Counted from the stretch's first letter, positions 1 through 9,605 are shown. The stretch is DNA of 64,000 nt from Pararhodobacter zhoushanensis (GCF_025949695.1 NZ_JAPDFL010000001.1:3909501-3973500); one strand, 5' to 3'. Made by a program: numbers and translations. The notes: generated from the letters alone by a model not told the origin.

Positions 1-2822
1 ATGCCAATGATCCCCACGACCGAGAACATGGTCATCGGGATACCCCATTGCGCGTGGCCATAGATCACCCCGATCATCCCGAAGGGGATAACCGACATCA
101 CCACCATCGGTCGCATCCAGCTGCTGAACACCCAGGCCAGCACCAGATAGATCGCGATCAGACACCCGATCGCGCCCAGGGTCGCATCGCCGAGGAACTC
201 GTTTTCCTGCTCGCTCAGCCCGGACAGACGGAAGGTCACGCCGTAATCCTCGGCCAGACGCGGCAGCATCTGCGTCTCCATCTGGCTGAGCAGATCGCGC
301 GCCGCTGCCGGGTCGCCCTCATCCAGCACGCCCGAGACCGTCACTAGTTGCAGCCCGTTCTCGCGTTGGATCGACGAGAAGCCCTGCCGCGTCTCGACCC
401 GCACAATATCGCCCAAGGGCAGGTAGCGGCCCGACGCGCTGCGCAGCAGCGTGTTCTCCAGAAAATCCGCCGCGCGCTCGTTCTCAGGCAGCGTGACCCA
501 GATCGAGGCCGAGCGCACCCCGTCGGGGAAGGTCGCCGCCTCGATCCCGCTCAGCCTTTGGCGCAACTCGCGCGCCAGCGTGTCGGTGGAAAAGCCCAGC
601 GCCTGCCCCTGCGGGGTCAGTTCCAGCACCAGCTCTTCCTTGTCATAGGCCAGCGTATCCTCAAGCCCGGTCACCAGCGCAAACTGCGCCAGCTGCGCTT
701 TCAGCGCCTCGGCAGCGGCTTTCAGCGTTTCGGCATCGCCGCCGATCAGATCGACCGACAGCGAATCCCCGCCCGGCCCCATGCCGAAGGAGCGGAAACT
801 CAGCTCCTCCAGCAGCGGGCTCTGGCGCACCTCGTCTTGCAGCATCGAGGTGAACTCGAACGACGAATACGGCCGGTGGTCCGCCCCGATCAGGTCGATG
901 GTGATCGACCCCAGCTGATCGGCATCCCGGTTCTCGGCCGCCGCCAGCGACCGACCCGCGTTGCCGCCGACCTCGGCCACGATCGAGGCGATGGGCCATG
1001 TGCCGTGCTCGGCCTCCAGCCGCGTCGCCAACGCATTCGTCGCGCGCTGCAGCTCGAACATCATCGCCTGCGTGTCGTCGCGCGTTGCATCTGCCGCCAT
1101 CAGGAAGTTGGCGCTCAGCGTGCCTTGCTCGGGCGATGAGAAAAACCGCCACGGCACATCGCCGCGCAGGAACATTGTCCCGGTATAGGCCAACGCCACC
1201 ATCAAGGCGGCCAGAACCACATAGCGCGCCCGGATCACCAGCCGCATGAAGGGCAGGAACATCCGCTGGCGGAACCAGTCAAACCCCTTGTTCACCGTGC
1301 GCGACGGCCAGTCGTACCAATGCTCTTTCGCCGACCCGGCCAGCGCATGCGCCATGTGGTTGGGCAGGATCAGGAAGCATTCGATCAACGACGCCAGCAG
1401 CACCATGATCACCGTCCAGGGAATATCGGCAATCATGTCGCCAAAGCGCCCGCCGATCACGGTCAGCCCGCCAAAGGCGATGATTGTGGTCAGCGACGCC
1501 GCCAGCACCGGCATTCCCATGCGGGTCGCGGCGTTTTCCGCCGCCTGATAGGGCGTTTCTTTGAGCACCCGGTAGCGGTAATCGGCGTGCTCGCCCACCA
1601 CGATGGCATCATCCACCACGATGCCCAGCGTGATGATCAGCGCAAAGAGCGAGATCATGTTCAGGCTCATGCCGGTGACATACATCATCGCCACGGCGGC
1701 CAGCATGCTGACCGGAATCCCCGCCGCCACCCAGATCGCCGTGCGCGCGTTCAGGAACAAGAACAGCAACAGCACCACCAGTGCCAGCCCCTGCAACCCG
1801 TTGCTCACCAACAGGTTCAACCGGCCCGAGATCATATCGGCCCGCGCATTCGCCAGCTCGATCCGAACGCCCTGCGGCAGCGACAGCATCATCTCGTCCG
1901 CGACGCTCTGCACCGTCTCCTGAATGCCGATCGCATCGCCATTGGCCGAGCGATCCACCCGCACCACCACGGCCTGACTGTCGCCGACATAATAGGATCG
2001 GTCCCGGTCGATATCGCGGCTCAGCACGGTCGCCACGTCACCCACGGTCAGCGTGCTGCCATCGGCACCCGAGCGCAGGACGATGGCGTTGATTTCCTCG
2101 GGCGTGCGGCGGGCCGAGCCGGTGCGCACCCGCTGCGCGCCCCCGGCCAGCTCGCCCGACGGATCCGCCGCTACCGATGTCTCGATTGCTGCCGCAATTT
2201 CTGTCAGCGTCACATCGTACTGCACCAGCCGCATCGCCGGCACCTCGACCGACACCTCGGGCGAGGCGATGCCCTGAATCGACGCCCGCGTGATCCCGGC
2301 CGCAAACAGCCGCGCGACGAATTCATCAGTGAACAGCGCCAGTTGCTGAATCCCCACCGGCCCGGTCAGGATCACATTCGTCACCCGGTCGCGCCAGTTC
2401 GAGCGCGTGACGCGCGGGTCATCAGCATCCGTGGGCAGCGTGTTGATCCCGTCCAGCGCGTCCTGCACCTCGGACGCCGCGCGCTCGGTGTCATAACCCG
2501 GCTCGAATTCCAGCGAGATCTGCGCGCGCCCTTCCGACGCGGTGGACGAGGTCGAGGTGACCCCCTCGACCGCCATCATCACCGGCTCGACGATCTGGAT
2601 GATGGCGGAATCCACATCCGCCGCCCCCGCGCCGGTCCAGGGGATCGACACATTGACCGTATCGACAACGATATCGGGGAAAAACTGCGCATGCATGCGC
2701 GGCACGGCGACGATGCCCGCCGCCAGCATGAGCACCAGCACCAGATTGGCAGCGGTTCTGTGGCGCGTGAAATAGCGGAAAAGCCCCAGCGATGTCTCAG
2801 CAATCACCCGTTCGCGCGCCAT
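1..2822 (-). CDS. RND-family multidrug efflux permease, C-terminus cut by window edge
   Basis: This is the inner-membrane proton-driven pump of a tripartite efflux system. About 940 codons are visible, against 1,030-1,050 for the family, so roughly the last 100 residues lie outside the window. The N-terminus has the usual first membrane helix followed by a porter domain (PDIVVDTVNVSIPWTGAGA). The TM4 proton-relay motif GIVVDDAIVVGEHA carries the paired aspartates. I set the start at the ATG at 2822 (MARERVIAET), where RND homology begins. The frame is, however, open upstream into the adaptor gene, so as written the two are one ORF. A missing G at 2831-2835 would restore a stop 4 bases before this ATG. 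No TolC-type gene is visible. Substrate unknown. Confidence 0.9.
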   Translation of the reverse strand, partial: MARERVIAETSLGLFRYFTRHRTAANLVLVLMLAAGIVAVPRMHAQFFPDIVVDTVNVSIPWTGAGAADVDSAIIQIVEPVMMAVEGVTSTSSTASEGRAQISLEFEPGYDTERAASEVQDALDGINTLPTDADDPRVTRSNWRDRVTNVILTGPVGIQQLALFTDEFVARLFAAGITRASIQGIASPEVSVEVPAMRLVQYDVTLTEIAAAIETSVAADPSGELAGGAQRVRTGSARRTPEEINAIVLRSGADGSTLTVGDVATVLSRDIDRDRSYYVGDSQAVVVRVDRSANGDAIGIQETVQSVADEMMLSLPQGVRIELANARADMISGRLNLLVSNGLQGLALVVLLLFLFLNARTAIWVAAGIPVSMLAAVAMMYVTGMSLNMISLFALIITLGIVVDDAIVVGEHADYRYRVLKETPYQAAENAATRMGMPVLAASLTTIIAFGGLTVIGGRFGDMIADIPWTVIMVLLASLIECFLILPNHMAHALAGSAKEHWYDWPSRTVNKGFDWFRQRMFLPFMRLVIRARYVVLAALMVALAYTGTMFLRGDVPWRFFSSPEQGTLSANFLMAADATRDDTQAMMFELQRATNALATRLEAEHGTWPIASIVAEVGGNAGRSLAAAENRDADQLGSITIDLIGADHRPYSSFEFTSMLQDEVRQSPLLEELSFRSFGMGPGGDSLSVDLIGGDAETLKAAAEALKAQLAQFALVTGLEDTLAYDKEELVLELTPQGQALGFSTDTLARELRQRLSGIEAATFPDGVRSASIWVTLPENERAADFLENTLLRSASGRYLPLGDIVRVETRQGFSSIQRENGLQLVTVSGVLDEGDPAAARDLLSQMETQMLPRLAEDYGVTFRLSGLSEQENEFLGDATLGAIGCLIAIYLVLAWVFSSWMRPMVVMSVIPFGMIGVIYGHAQWGIPMTMFSVVGIIG

Positions 2823-2826
2823 GCCG

Positions 2827-4292
2827 TCAGCCCCCTGCCGCCCGCCGCCCTGCTCCAGCCGTTCGATCAGCTGCGAGGGCACGCTTTCCTGTTCCAGCTG
2901 CGCCAGAATGCGCGTGCGCACCTGTTCGGGCATCCGGGTATTGGCCGACACCCGCGCGATCAGCTCGGCGCGGCGTTCGGGGTCCAGCGCGACCAGATCG
3001 GGCGCGGCGGGAATCTCTGCGGCGGCATCGCGCTGCGGGCGCACGCGGATGCCCGCCCCCAGCAGCGGATTGCGGGCCGCGACAATCTCACGCCCGGTCA
3101 GCGCCCCGGTGCGGATCAGCACGCTGTCGCCCTGACGGCGCACCACCTCGACCGTCGCCGCCTCAAGCCGGTCCTCGCCCGCCAACACCAACACGCCGCC
3201 CTGCGCATCGACCGCAGCGGCGGGCACCATGGCCACGCCCGGCAGCTCGGGCTCGGTGATCCGCACGGTCACGAAATCGCCGGGACGAAAGCCGCGCGGC
3301 GCGTCGATGGCGGCATAGACCAGACGACCCGACTGCCCCTCTCCGACCGAAGGCGCCGCCCGGCTCAACACGGCAGGCGAGGTGATTTCCAGCCCGCCCA
3401 GTTCCAACGCCACCTGCGCCCGCGCCGCGATCAGCGCGCCCTGCGCATCGAGCAGCCGCAGGTATTGCGCGGTAGACAGACGGAACGACACTTCCAGCGA
3501 ATCCGGGTCGATGATCGACGCGATCCGCTCGTTCGAGGCGACATGCCCGCCCGCCACGGCATTGGTATCGCTCAGCACGCCGTCGAAACTGGCAGCGATC
3601 GCGGTTTCGGTCACGCGGCGCTCGGCTTCGGACAGATTGATGCGTTGACGTTCAACCGCCGTTTCAGCGGTGGCCACGCGGGCCTCGGCCTGCGCCTCGG
3701 CCTGACGGCGCGCGATCACGGCAGCGCGGGCGGCGGCGAAGGCCAGCTCTGCCTCTTCCACCGTCGCTTCGGTGCCCACACCACGCTCGCTCAGCGTCTG
3801 CCGCCGTTCAAACGCGCGCTGGCGCAGGTCTGCCTGCGCCTCGCTCTCTGCGCGGTCCAGATGTGACAGTTCCAGCGCGGCCTGCGCATCGCGCAGCTCG
3901 TCCTCGGCCTGTGACAGATCCGTGCGCACCAGATCGCGCGCCGCCGTCGCATCCGCCGGGTCCAGACGGACCAGCACCTGCCCCGCCGTTACCGCAGCAC
4001 CGTCCTCGAACCCGTCGGCCATTTCAAGGATCCGCCCGGCCGAGGGTGCCCGCAACTCCAGCGTGCGGCGCGAAACAACCTCGCCAAAGGCCGACAGCAC
4101 CGGCGACATCGCCCCCGGCTGCAAGCGCATCACCCGCACGGTGAACACCCGTTCGCGCGCCATGCGGGGCATGCTTTCCTGCGCCGCGCGATCCGCCAGC
4201 GTGTCGCGAACCATGCCACCGGCGACGGCGAGCAGGCCCAGAGCCAAGGCCCCCAGAAACACAGCGATCAGGCTGCGGGTCATAAAGCGCAT
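2827..4292 (-). CDS. HlyD/AcrA-type membrane fusion (periplasmic adaptor) protein of the RND pump
   Basis: This is the periplasmic adaptor linking the RND pump to an outer-membrane channel, about 488 residues. The start ATG at 4292 gives MRFMTRSL and then an N-terminal membrane anchor (LIAVFLGALALGLLAV). A lipoyl/barrel-sandwich half follows (VVSRRTLELRAPSAGRILEM), then a coiled-coil hairpin rich in A, E, R and Q, then beta-barrel segments. The C-terminal tail (LDPERRAELIARVSANTRMP) precedes the pump directly. In the given sequence there is no stop between this gene and the pump. The end at 2827 is inferred: one extra G in the G5 run gives a TGA there. It lies 82 bases downstream of moaB on the same strand. 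Confidence 0.82.
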
Positions 4293-4374
4293 TATGGGTC
4301 TTTCATCTGTGTAGTGACGATACGAGACATGAACCGCAGCAGATCACCGCGCAAGTCTTGTACGCAAGGCGCGG

Positions 4375-4917
4375 TCACTTCCGTCGCAGATGTTCATCCA
4401 AACGGGGCATGATTTCGACGAAATTACATGGCCGATGACGAAAATCGAGCTGCCAGTGCAGGATTTCGTCCCAGGCATCGCGGCACGCCCCCGGCGATCC
4501 GGGCAGCGCGAACAGATAGGTGCCGCCCGCCACACCGCCGGTTGCCCGGCTCTGCACCGCCGAGGTGCCGATTTTTTGCAGGGAAACCATGGTGAAAACC
4601 GTGCCGAAAGCCTCGATCTCTTTCTCATAGACATCGCGATGCGCCTCGACCGTCACATCACGCCCGGTCAGGCCGGTGCCGCCGGTGGTCAGGATCACAT
4701 CTATGTCAGGATCGGCGCACCAGGCGCGCAGCTGCGCGGCGATCTGTGCGCGCTCATCCTGCAGGATCATCCGCGCGGCCAGCACATGCCCGTCGGCCTC
4801 AAGCCGCTGCACCAGCGTGTCGCCGGAACGATCCTCGGCAAGCGTGCGGCTGTCCGACACGGTCATCACCGCAATACGCACCGGGATGAAGTCCTTGCTC
4901 TCGTCGATCGTGCCCAT
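4375..4917 (-). CDS. moaB: Molybdenum cofactor biosynthesis protein B (MoaB/MogA family)
   Basis: A 180-residue MoCF-domain protein acting in the adenylylation step of molybdopterin maturation. The family nucleotide-binding motif TTGGTGLTGRDVT is present near residues 95-107, and the C-terminal FALPGSPGACRDAW segment matches the family. It is the last gene of a compact minus-strand run (uracil-DNA glycosylase, two LysE genes, moaB), with 3 bases between the preceding stop and this ATG. moaD and moaE lie about 12 kb away on the other strand, so the pathway is dispersed. MoaB and MogA cannot be separated with certainty here; length and motif favour MoaB. Confidence 0.93.
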   Translation of the reverse strand: MGTIDESKDFIPVRIAVMTVSDSRTLAEDRSGDTLVQRLEADGHVLAARMILQDERAQIAAQLRAWCADPDIDVILTTGGTGLTGRDVTVEAHRDVYEKEIEAFGTVFTMVSLQKIGTSAVQSRATGGVAGGTYLFALPGSPGACRDAWDEILHWQLDFRHRPCNFVEIMPRLDEHLRRK

Positions 4918-4920
4918 GGT

Positions 4921-5535
4921 TCAGCTCCTTTGCATCAGCGCCAGACGCAGCGCCAAGGCGCCAAAGATACCCGCCGAGACGCGCCCCAGCACCGTGGCAA
5001 ACCGCGCCGAGCGCATCAGGCGGCCTGCCGCGCCACCAGCAGCCAGCCCAACGGCACCATTCACCACCAGCCCGCCGACCGACAGCACCGCGCCGAACAG
5101 CAGGAACTGCGGCAGGATCGGGCGCGCAGGGTCAACGAATTGCGGGATGAAGGCCAGTACGAAAAGGATCACCTTCGGGTTCAGCAGATTGACCACGAGG
5201 CCCTCGCGAAACGCCCGCCCCGGTGAGACGCGGGGCACCTCGGGCATACCGCTGGCGCGCAGCGACTTGACCGCCAGCCACAGCAGATAGGCCACGCCCA
5301 GCCAGCGCACCGCCTCGAAAATCCCCGGATGCGCCGCCATCAGCGCGCCCAGTCCCAGCCCGGCGACCAGCACATGCACCATGCCACCACAGGCAATCCC
5401 CGCATTCGCCGCCATCGCCGCGCGCGGGCCTCCGCGCAGGCCCTGGCCCATACAGAACATCATGTCCGCCCCCGGCGTCAGGTTCAGCGCCAGCGCGGCA
5501 GGGATATAGGCAAGCAAGACAAGGGGCTCGATCAT
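4921..5535 (-). CDS. LysE/RhtB-family amino-acid exporter (copy 1)
   Basis: A 204-residue membrane protein with about six hydrophobic segments, of the LysE/RhtB translocator family that exports amino acids or derivatives. The start MIEPLVLLAYIPAALALNLT and the family signature LTPGADMMFCMGQG are clear. NLLNPKVILFVLAFIPQF is the typical central motif. The ATG at 5535 overlaps the stop of the upstream paralogue by 4 bases, implying translational coupling; an in-frame extension to 5700 is only a shadow of that gene. Substrate cannot be inferred. It is a tandem duplicate, nearly identical at the N-terminus and diverged later. Confidence 0.9.
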   Translation of the reverse strand: MIEPLVLLAYIPAALALNLTPGADMMFCMGQGLRGGPRAAMAANAGIACGGMVHVLVAGLGLGALMAAHPGIFEAVRWLGVAYLLWLAVKSLRASGMPEVPRVSPGRAFREGLVVNLLNPKVILFVLAFIPQFVDPARPILPQFLLFGAVLSVGGLVVNGAVGLAAGGAAGRLMRSARFATVLGRVSAGIFGALALRLALMQRS

Positions 5536-6122
5536 CCACGCTCTCCTGTGATCACACGAAGCGCCAGCAGCCCGAATATCCCGGCGCTGATCCCCCGCCA
5601 CCAGCTGGCTCCGGCCAGCAGCATGCCAAACCGTGCGGCCTGAGCGCCGGCCAGAGCATTCACACAAAACCCGCACCCCGCCATCACCACGGCCAGACAC
5701 AAAGCCTGCGGTAAAAGCGGATGCGCCGGGTCCAGAAACTGCGGCAAGACGCCCAGCGAAAAGCCAGCCCCTTTGGGATTGGTCAGCGCCACCAGCAACC
5801 CGCCGGGCACGCCCGCCGCGCGGGCTGGCCCTGCGTCACCAGGCTGCCACGCGCACCACGCCAGCCAGAGCAGATACCCCGCCCCGACCCAGCGCAGCAG
5901 CGAGAAGGCGCCCGGCGCCTGGATCAACAGCGCCGACAGGCCCAGCCCGGCAAGCGCAGCCCCGGCGAAAGCCCCCAGCGCCATGCCAAAGGCGGACCGC
6001 AGCGCCCTGCCCGCGCCGAACCGCGCGCCTTGGCCGATGCAAAACATCATCTCGGGCCCCGGGATCAGGGCGAGCGCCAAGGCCGCAGGGATAAACGCCA
6101 GCAGTACCAGCGGCTCGATCAT
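5532..6122 (-). CDS. LysE/RhtB-family amino-acid exporter (copy 2)
   Basis: A 196-residue hydrophobic protein paralogous to its downstream neighbour: it begins MIEPLVLLAFIPAALALALI, with IPGPEMMFCIGQG in the same place. The central LLVALTNPKGAGFSLGVLPQF is the family's NPK motif. Similarity to copy 1 is highest in the first 35 residues and low in the second half, consistent with an old duplication. Both ends overlap neighbours by 4 bases (glycosylase upstream, copy 1 downstream). Transported compound unknown. Confidence 0.9.
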   Translation of the reverse strand: MIEPLVLLAFIPAALALALIPGPEMMFCIGQGARFGAGRALRSAFGMALGAFAGAALAGLGLSALLIQAPGAFSLLRWVGAGYLLWLAWCAWQPGDAGPARAAGVPGGLLVALTNPKGAGFSLGVLPQFLDPAHPLLPQALCLAVVMAGCGFCVNALAGAQAARFGMLLAGASWWRGISAGIFGLLALRVITGERG

Positions 6123-6940
6123 GGCAAATCCCGCATCCGCGCCTGCAGGGACAACAGATCAGCCCAGGCCTCGCGCTTGGCTTCGGGCGAGCGCAGCAGA
6201 TAGGCCGGGTGCAGCATCGGCAGCGCCGGGCGGCCCTGCGCCTCGCCCCATTTGCCCCGCAGCCGCAGGATGCCGCGCTGTCCCAGCAGCGCATCGCAGG
6301 CCACGTTGCCGATCACCACGACCAGATCGGGATCGGCCAGCTCGATATGGCGCAGCAGGAAGGGTTTCAGCATCGCCAGCTCGTCCCGCGTCGGCTCGCG
6401 GTTGCCGGGTGGACGCCACGGCACGGTGTTGGTGACATAGAACGCAGTCGCTGGATCGGGGCTGTGGCGCGACAGACCGATAGCGGCGAACATCTTGTCC
6501 AGCAGCTGCCCGGCGCGGCCCACGAAGGGCTTGCCTTGCTGATCTTCCTCGGCGCCGGGCCCCTCACCGACCAGCATCACGCGGGCCTTGGGGTTGCCAT
6601 CGGAAAACACGCAGCTGCGCGCCCCGCGCCGCAGCTCGCAATGACCGTAATCGGCCAAGGCCTCGGCCAGCGCGGACAGGTCAGGCGCAGCAGCGGCGAT
6701 GCGCCGGGCCTCGGCCACCGCGTTCGCTGTCTCTTGGGCCGCCGTGGCTTTGGGAATGATGGTGGGGGCTTTGGACTCGGCCTCGGGCGCGGGCTCACGC
6801 GGGGCCTCGCGCGCGGCGCGCAGCTCGGCGGCATGGGCAAACCGATCCACCGGATCCGCGAGAATCGCGTCCGTCACGCCCAGTTCGACCTGCCATTCCA
6901 GCAGCGCCCGGGCCAGGTTCCAGTCCATGGCAGCCGTCAT
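6119..6940 (-). CDS. Uracil-DNA glycosylase, family 4-like
   Basis: A 273-residue enzyme removing uracil from DNA to start base-excision repair. The catalytic half begins near residue 90. Motif A reads GEGPGAEEDQQGKPFVGRAG (GEAPG is usual). Motif B, HPAYLLR, sits near the C-terminus. FYVTNTVPWRPPGNREP and VVVIGNVACDALLG are typical of the family. Family-4 enzymes usually hold an Fe-S cluster; candidate cysteines lie in GHCELRRGARSC and NVACD, but I cannot assign all ligands. The first 85 residues are a low-complexity Ala/Pro/Glu linker common in alphaproteobacterial members. First gene of the run leading to moaB. Confidence 0.92.
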   Translation of the reverse strand: MTAAMDWNLARALLEWQVELGVTDAILADPVDRFAHAAELRAAREAPREPAPEAESKAPTIIPKATAAQETANAVAEARRIAAAAPDLSALAEALADYGHCELRRGARSCVFSDGNPKARVMLVGEGPGAEEDQQGKPFVGRAGQLLDKMFAAIGLSRHSPDPATAFYVTNTVPWRPPGNREPTRDELAMLKPFLLRHIELADPDLVVVIGNVACDALLGQRGILRLRGKWGEAQGRPALPMLHPAYLLRSPEAKREAWADLLSLQARMRDLP

Positions 6941-6990
6941 GGCGTGACCCTAGCGGATCGCGCGCGGCTCGCCAATGAGTCGCGGGCAGG

Positions 6991-7079
6991 TCGGGGGCTG
7001 CTCGCCCCCGAACCCCCTCGCCAAAGGGGGAGCACGCTCCCCCTTTGGAAACCCCCGTGGATATTTAGGGACAGATGAT
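6991..7079 (+). repeat. Dispersed palindromic repeat with GGATATTT core (copy 1)
   Basis: An intergenic element between the divergent glycosylase and pyrB genes. It has two short GC palindromes (GGGGGCTGCTCGCCCCC, then CCAAAGGGGGAG paired with CTCCCCCTTTGG). The core GGATATTT follows at 7059-7066 and GACAGATGA at 7070-7078. The same order recurs at 44888, 58350 and, inverted, 58466. It looks like a REP-type non-coding repeat; it could act in termination or mRNA stability, but its position between divergent genes argues against a simple terminator. Confidence 0.8.
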
Positions 7080-7158
7080 GGGGCGCGGTCGGAGGCTTTC
7101 TTCTTGCCCGTGCGTCCGGCGCTTTCTATACCGCCAGCAAATCCCTGCGAGGCCCCGC

Positions 7159-8100
7159 ATGACCTATACGCACCGCCATCTTCTTGGGATCGAGCCACTG
7201 GATCCCGCCGAAATCACCACGATCCTTGATCTGGCCGAGGATTACGTGACGCTGAATCGCTCGACCGACAAGCATTCCGAGGCGTTGCGCGGGCTCACCC
7301 AGATCAACATGTTCTTCGAGAACTCCACCCGCACGCAGGCCAGTTTCGAGCTGGCCGGCAAACGGCTGGGCGCGGATGTGATGAACATGTCGATGCAGTC
7401 GTCCAGCGTGAAGAAGGGCGAGACGCTGATCGACACCGCGCTGACCCTGAACGCGATGCACCCTGATCTGCTGGTCGTGCGGCATCCGCATTCCGGCGCG
7501 GTGGATCTTCTGGCGCAGAAGGTGAATTGCGCCGTGCTCAACGCCGGGGACGGCAAGCACGAGCACCCGACACAGGCGCTGCTGGATGCGCTGACCATCC
7601 GGCGCAAGAAGGGCCGGTTGCACCGCCTGACCGTGGCGATCTGCGGCGACATCGCGCACAGCCGGGTGGCGCGCTCGAACCTGATCCTGCTGGGCAAGAT
7701 GGAGAACCGCGTGCGCCTGATCGGCCCGCCGACGCTGATGCCCGCGGGCGTGTCCGAGTTCGGCTGCGAGGTCTATGACGACATGCGCAAGGGGCTGGAG
7801 GGCGCGGATGTGGTGATGATGCTGCGCCTGCAAAAAGAGCGGATGGACGGCGGGTTCATCCCGTCCGAGCGCGAATATTACCACCGCTACGGGCTGGACG
7901 CCGAGAAGCTGGCCTATGCCAAGGAAGACGCCATCGTCATGCACCCCGGCCCGATGAACCGCGGCGTCGAGATCGACGGCACCATCGCCGATGACATCAA
8001 CCGCTCGGTCATTCAGGAGCAGGTGGAGATGGGCGTCGCGGTGCGCATGGCGGCGATGGATCTGCTGGCGCGCAACCTGCGGGCGGCGCGGGCGGCCTGA
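7159..8100 (+). CDS. pyrB: Aspartate carbamoyltransferase catalytic subunit
   Basis: Condenses carbamoyl phosphate with aspartate in the second step of de novo pyrimidine synthesis; 313 residues, normal for the catalytic chain. The carbamoyl-phosphate loop is [30 protein letters not shown] and the late [13 protein letters not shown] are diagnostic. I chose the ATG at 7159 ([13 protein letters not shown]); the in-frame extension to 7075 runs into the upstream repeat and has no homology. A dihydroorotase gene, often nearby in relatives, is not present; two small membrane-protein genes follow instead. Confidence 0.96.
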   Translation: MTYTHRHLLGIEPLDPAEITTILDLAEDYVTLNRSTDKHSEALRGLTQINMFFENSTRTQASFELAGKRLGADVMNMSMQSSSVKKGETLIDTALTLNAMHPDLLVVRHPHSGAVDLLAQKVNCAVLNAGDGKHEHPTQALLDALTIRRKKGRLHRLTVAICGDIAHSRVARSNLILLGKMENRVRLIGPPTLMPAGVSEFGCEVYDDMRKGLEGADVVMMLRLQKERMDGGFIPSEREYYHRYGLDAEKLAYAKEDAIVMHPGPMNRGVEIDGTIADDINRSVIQEQVEMGVAVRMAAMDLLARNLRAARAA

Positions 8101-8174
8101 GACCGCCTTGCCAGCGCCGCCGAGGGTTGGCACGATGCGCGGATGGGTCGCCTGACATGCAGCGGAGCCGTTTT

Positions 8175-8774
8175 GTGACAGCACATCCCCCCGGCTGGGA
8201 GGGCCTTCTGGCCGCCGATGAGCGTATCTTGTGGCAAGGACAGCCCGAACCGGGCATCCTCTGGCGCGACCTGCTCAGCCCGTTAACCTTAATGGGCTTG
8301 TTTTTCCTCGCCTTCTCAACGGCATGGCTCTTTGGCGTCAGTGTCATGCTTGGCAACATGCCCGACCGCCCCCTGCTCTGGCCGTTTCGCGTGTTCTTTC
8401 CGCTGATCGGCGGGTTTTTCTGGCTGGTCGGGGCCTATCTGCTCATCGGCCGGCTGTTCTGGGAGGCCCGTCAGCGCCGCCGCACCTGGTACACGCTCAC
8501 CGACCGCGCGGCGTTTATCGCCACGCAGGGACCGGGGCGGCGCGCCCTGCAGCGCTATGGCACCGAGGACATGCGCGCGATCGAGCTGGTCGATACCACG
8601 CCCGGCACCGTCTGGTTCGCGCAGGAGCTGATCCGCTATACCACCGGCAACCGACGCCACGGCGGCGTGCGCCGACAGCAGATCCATCGCAAACGCACAG
8701 GCTTTCGCCATATCGCCGAGGCGCGGCACGTTTTCGCCTTGATGGCCCCGCATCGCGCGGCAGTGACGGGATGA
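8175..8774 (+). CDS. Membrane protein of unknown function, PH-like fold suspected (paralogue A)
   Basis: About 199 residues. It opens with a soluble stretch (PPGWEGLLAADERILWQGQP), has two hydrophobic helices near residues 40-60 and 75-100, and then a basic soluble tail including RRRTWYTLTDRAAFIATQG. That organisation resembles bacterial PH-domain membrane proteins. The GTG at 8175 is preferred over the ATG at 8157 for two reasons. GGAG lies 7 bases before it (8164-8167). Starting there also aligns the protein exactly with the next gene's N-terminus (VTAHPPGWEG against MTNPPPGWEG). Function unknown. Confidence 0.75.
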   Translation: MTAHPPGWEGLLAADERILWQGQPEPGILWRDLLSPLTLMGLFFLAFSTAWLFGVSVMLGNMPDRPLLWPFRVFFPLIGGFFWLVGAYLLIGRLFWEARQRRRTWYTLTDRAAFIATQGPGRRALQRYGTEDMRAIELVDTTPGTVWFAQELIRYTTGNRRHGGVRRQQIHRKRTGFRHIAEARHVFALMAPHRAAVTG

Positions 8775-8917
8775 CCCCGCGCGTCCTGCCGTACCCGTTG
8801 CAAAGCCCGGCGTGCAGCGTCAAGAGTGCGGCCACGTCGCGTCCCGAGACTTGCCACCTTGCCCCGGGCGCGGCACGATGAGCACCTTGATTTCGTGATT
8901 GTATTCGGAGTTTCCCC

Positions 8918-9508
8918 ATGACCAATCCGCCCCCGGGATGGGAGGGCATCCTTGCCCCCGACGAACAGATCCTGTGGCAAGGCCGTCCGCAAACCGGGAT
9001 GGTCTGGAGCGATCTGATCTCTCCGGTCAGTATCATGGGGGTGTTCTTCACCGGGTTCTCGATCTTCTGGGTCACGCTTGCGGCGTCGATGGTCCCGGCT
9101 GGCGATCCGGTGTTCCGCCTTTTCCCGCTGTTCGGCCTGCCCTTCATTGCGGTTGGTCTTTACCTGCTGATCGGGCGGCTGTTCTGGGACGCCTATGTCC
9201 GGCAGCGGACGTGGTACACGCTGACCAACCGCAAGGCCTATATCGCCACCGACGGGCTCTTTGGCCGCTCGCTCAAGCCGTTTGATCTGCGCGAGATGAA
9301 TTCACTGGCGCTGGATGACGGCGCGCCCGGCACCGTGTGGTTTCACTCGCAGGCTTATGCGCGCCGGTCGTTTCGCACCGCCAGCGGCGGGCGAAGCGGC
9401 GGATCACGGCGCCAGACCACGGTTGTGCGCACCGGGTTTCGCCGCATCCCCGATGCGCGGCGGGTGTATCGGCTGATCACCGACGCGCGTGAGACCGTGA
9501 TGGCATGA
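8918..9508 (+). CDS. Membrane protein of unknown function, PH-like fold suspected (paralogue B)
   Basis: A 196-residue paralogue of the preceding gene, sharing PGWEG, DEQILWQGRP, two central membrane segments, YLLIGRLFWDA, RQRTWYTLTNRKAYIAT and a basic tail with TVVRTGFRRIPDARRVYRLI. Conservation runs the whole length, so this is a tandem duplication with both copies kept intact. The tail RTASGGRSGGSRRQTTV is a flexible basic linker. Role unknown; the paired architecture suggests homologous subunits or alternative isoforms. Confidence 0.8.
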   Translation: MTNPPPGWEGILAPDEQILWQGRPQTGMVWSDLISPVSIMGVFFTGFSIFWVTLAASMVPAGDPVFRLFPLFGLPFIAVGLYLLIGRLFWDAYVRQRTWYTLTNRKAYIATDGLFGRSLKPFDLREMNSLALDDGAPGTVWFHSQAYARRSFRTASGGRSGGSRRQTTVVRTGFRRIPDARRVYRLITDARETVMA

Positions 9509-9605
9509 GCGCGCAGGGCGCAATCCCCCTGCCCGCCGGGTTTTTCTGGGCAACTTCAGGGGCCGGGCCTTGCTGCTGAACGGCACCGCCCCTACATCGG
9601 AGACC

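Noticed and set aside
1320..3866. 848-codon plus-strand open frame across the efflux genes
   Set aside because: Translation is His/Arg/Gln-rich antisense nonsense; the minus strand encodes clear RND and adaptor motifs.
8515..9147. Minus-strand ORF across the paralogue pair
   Set aside because: Antisense of the conserved WYTLT region; no independent features.
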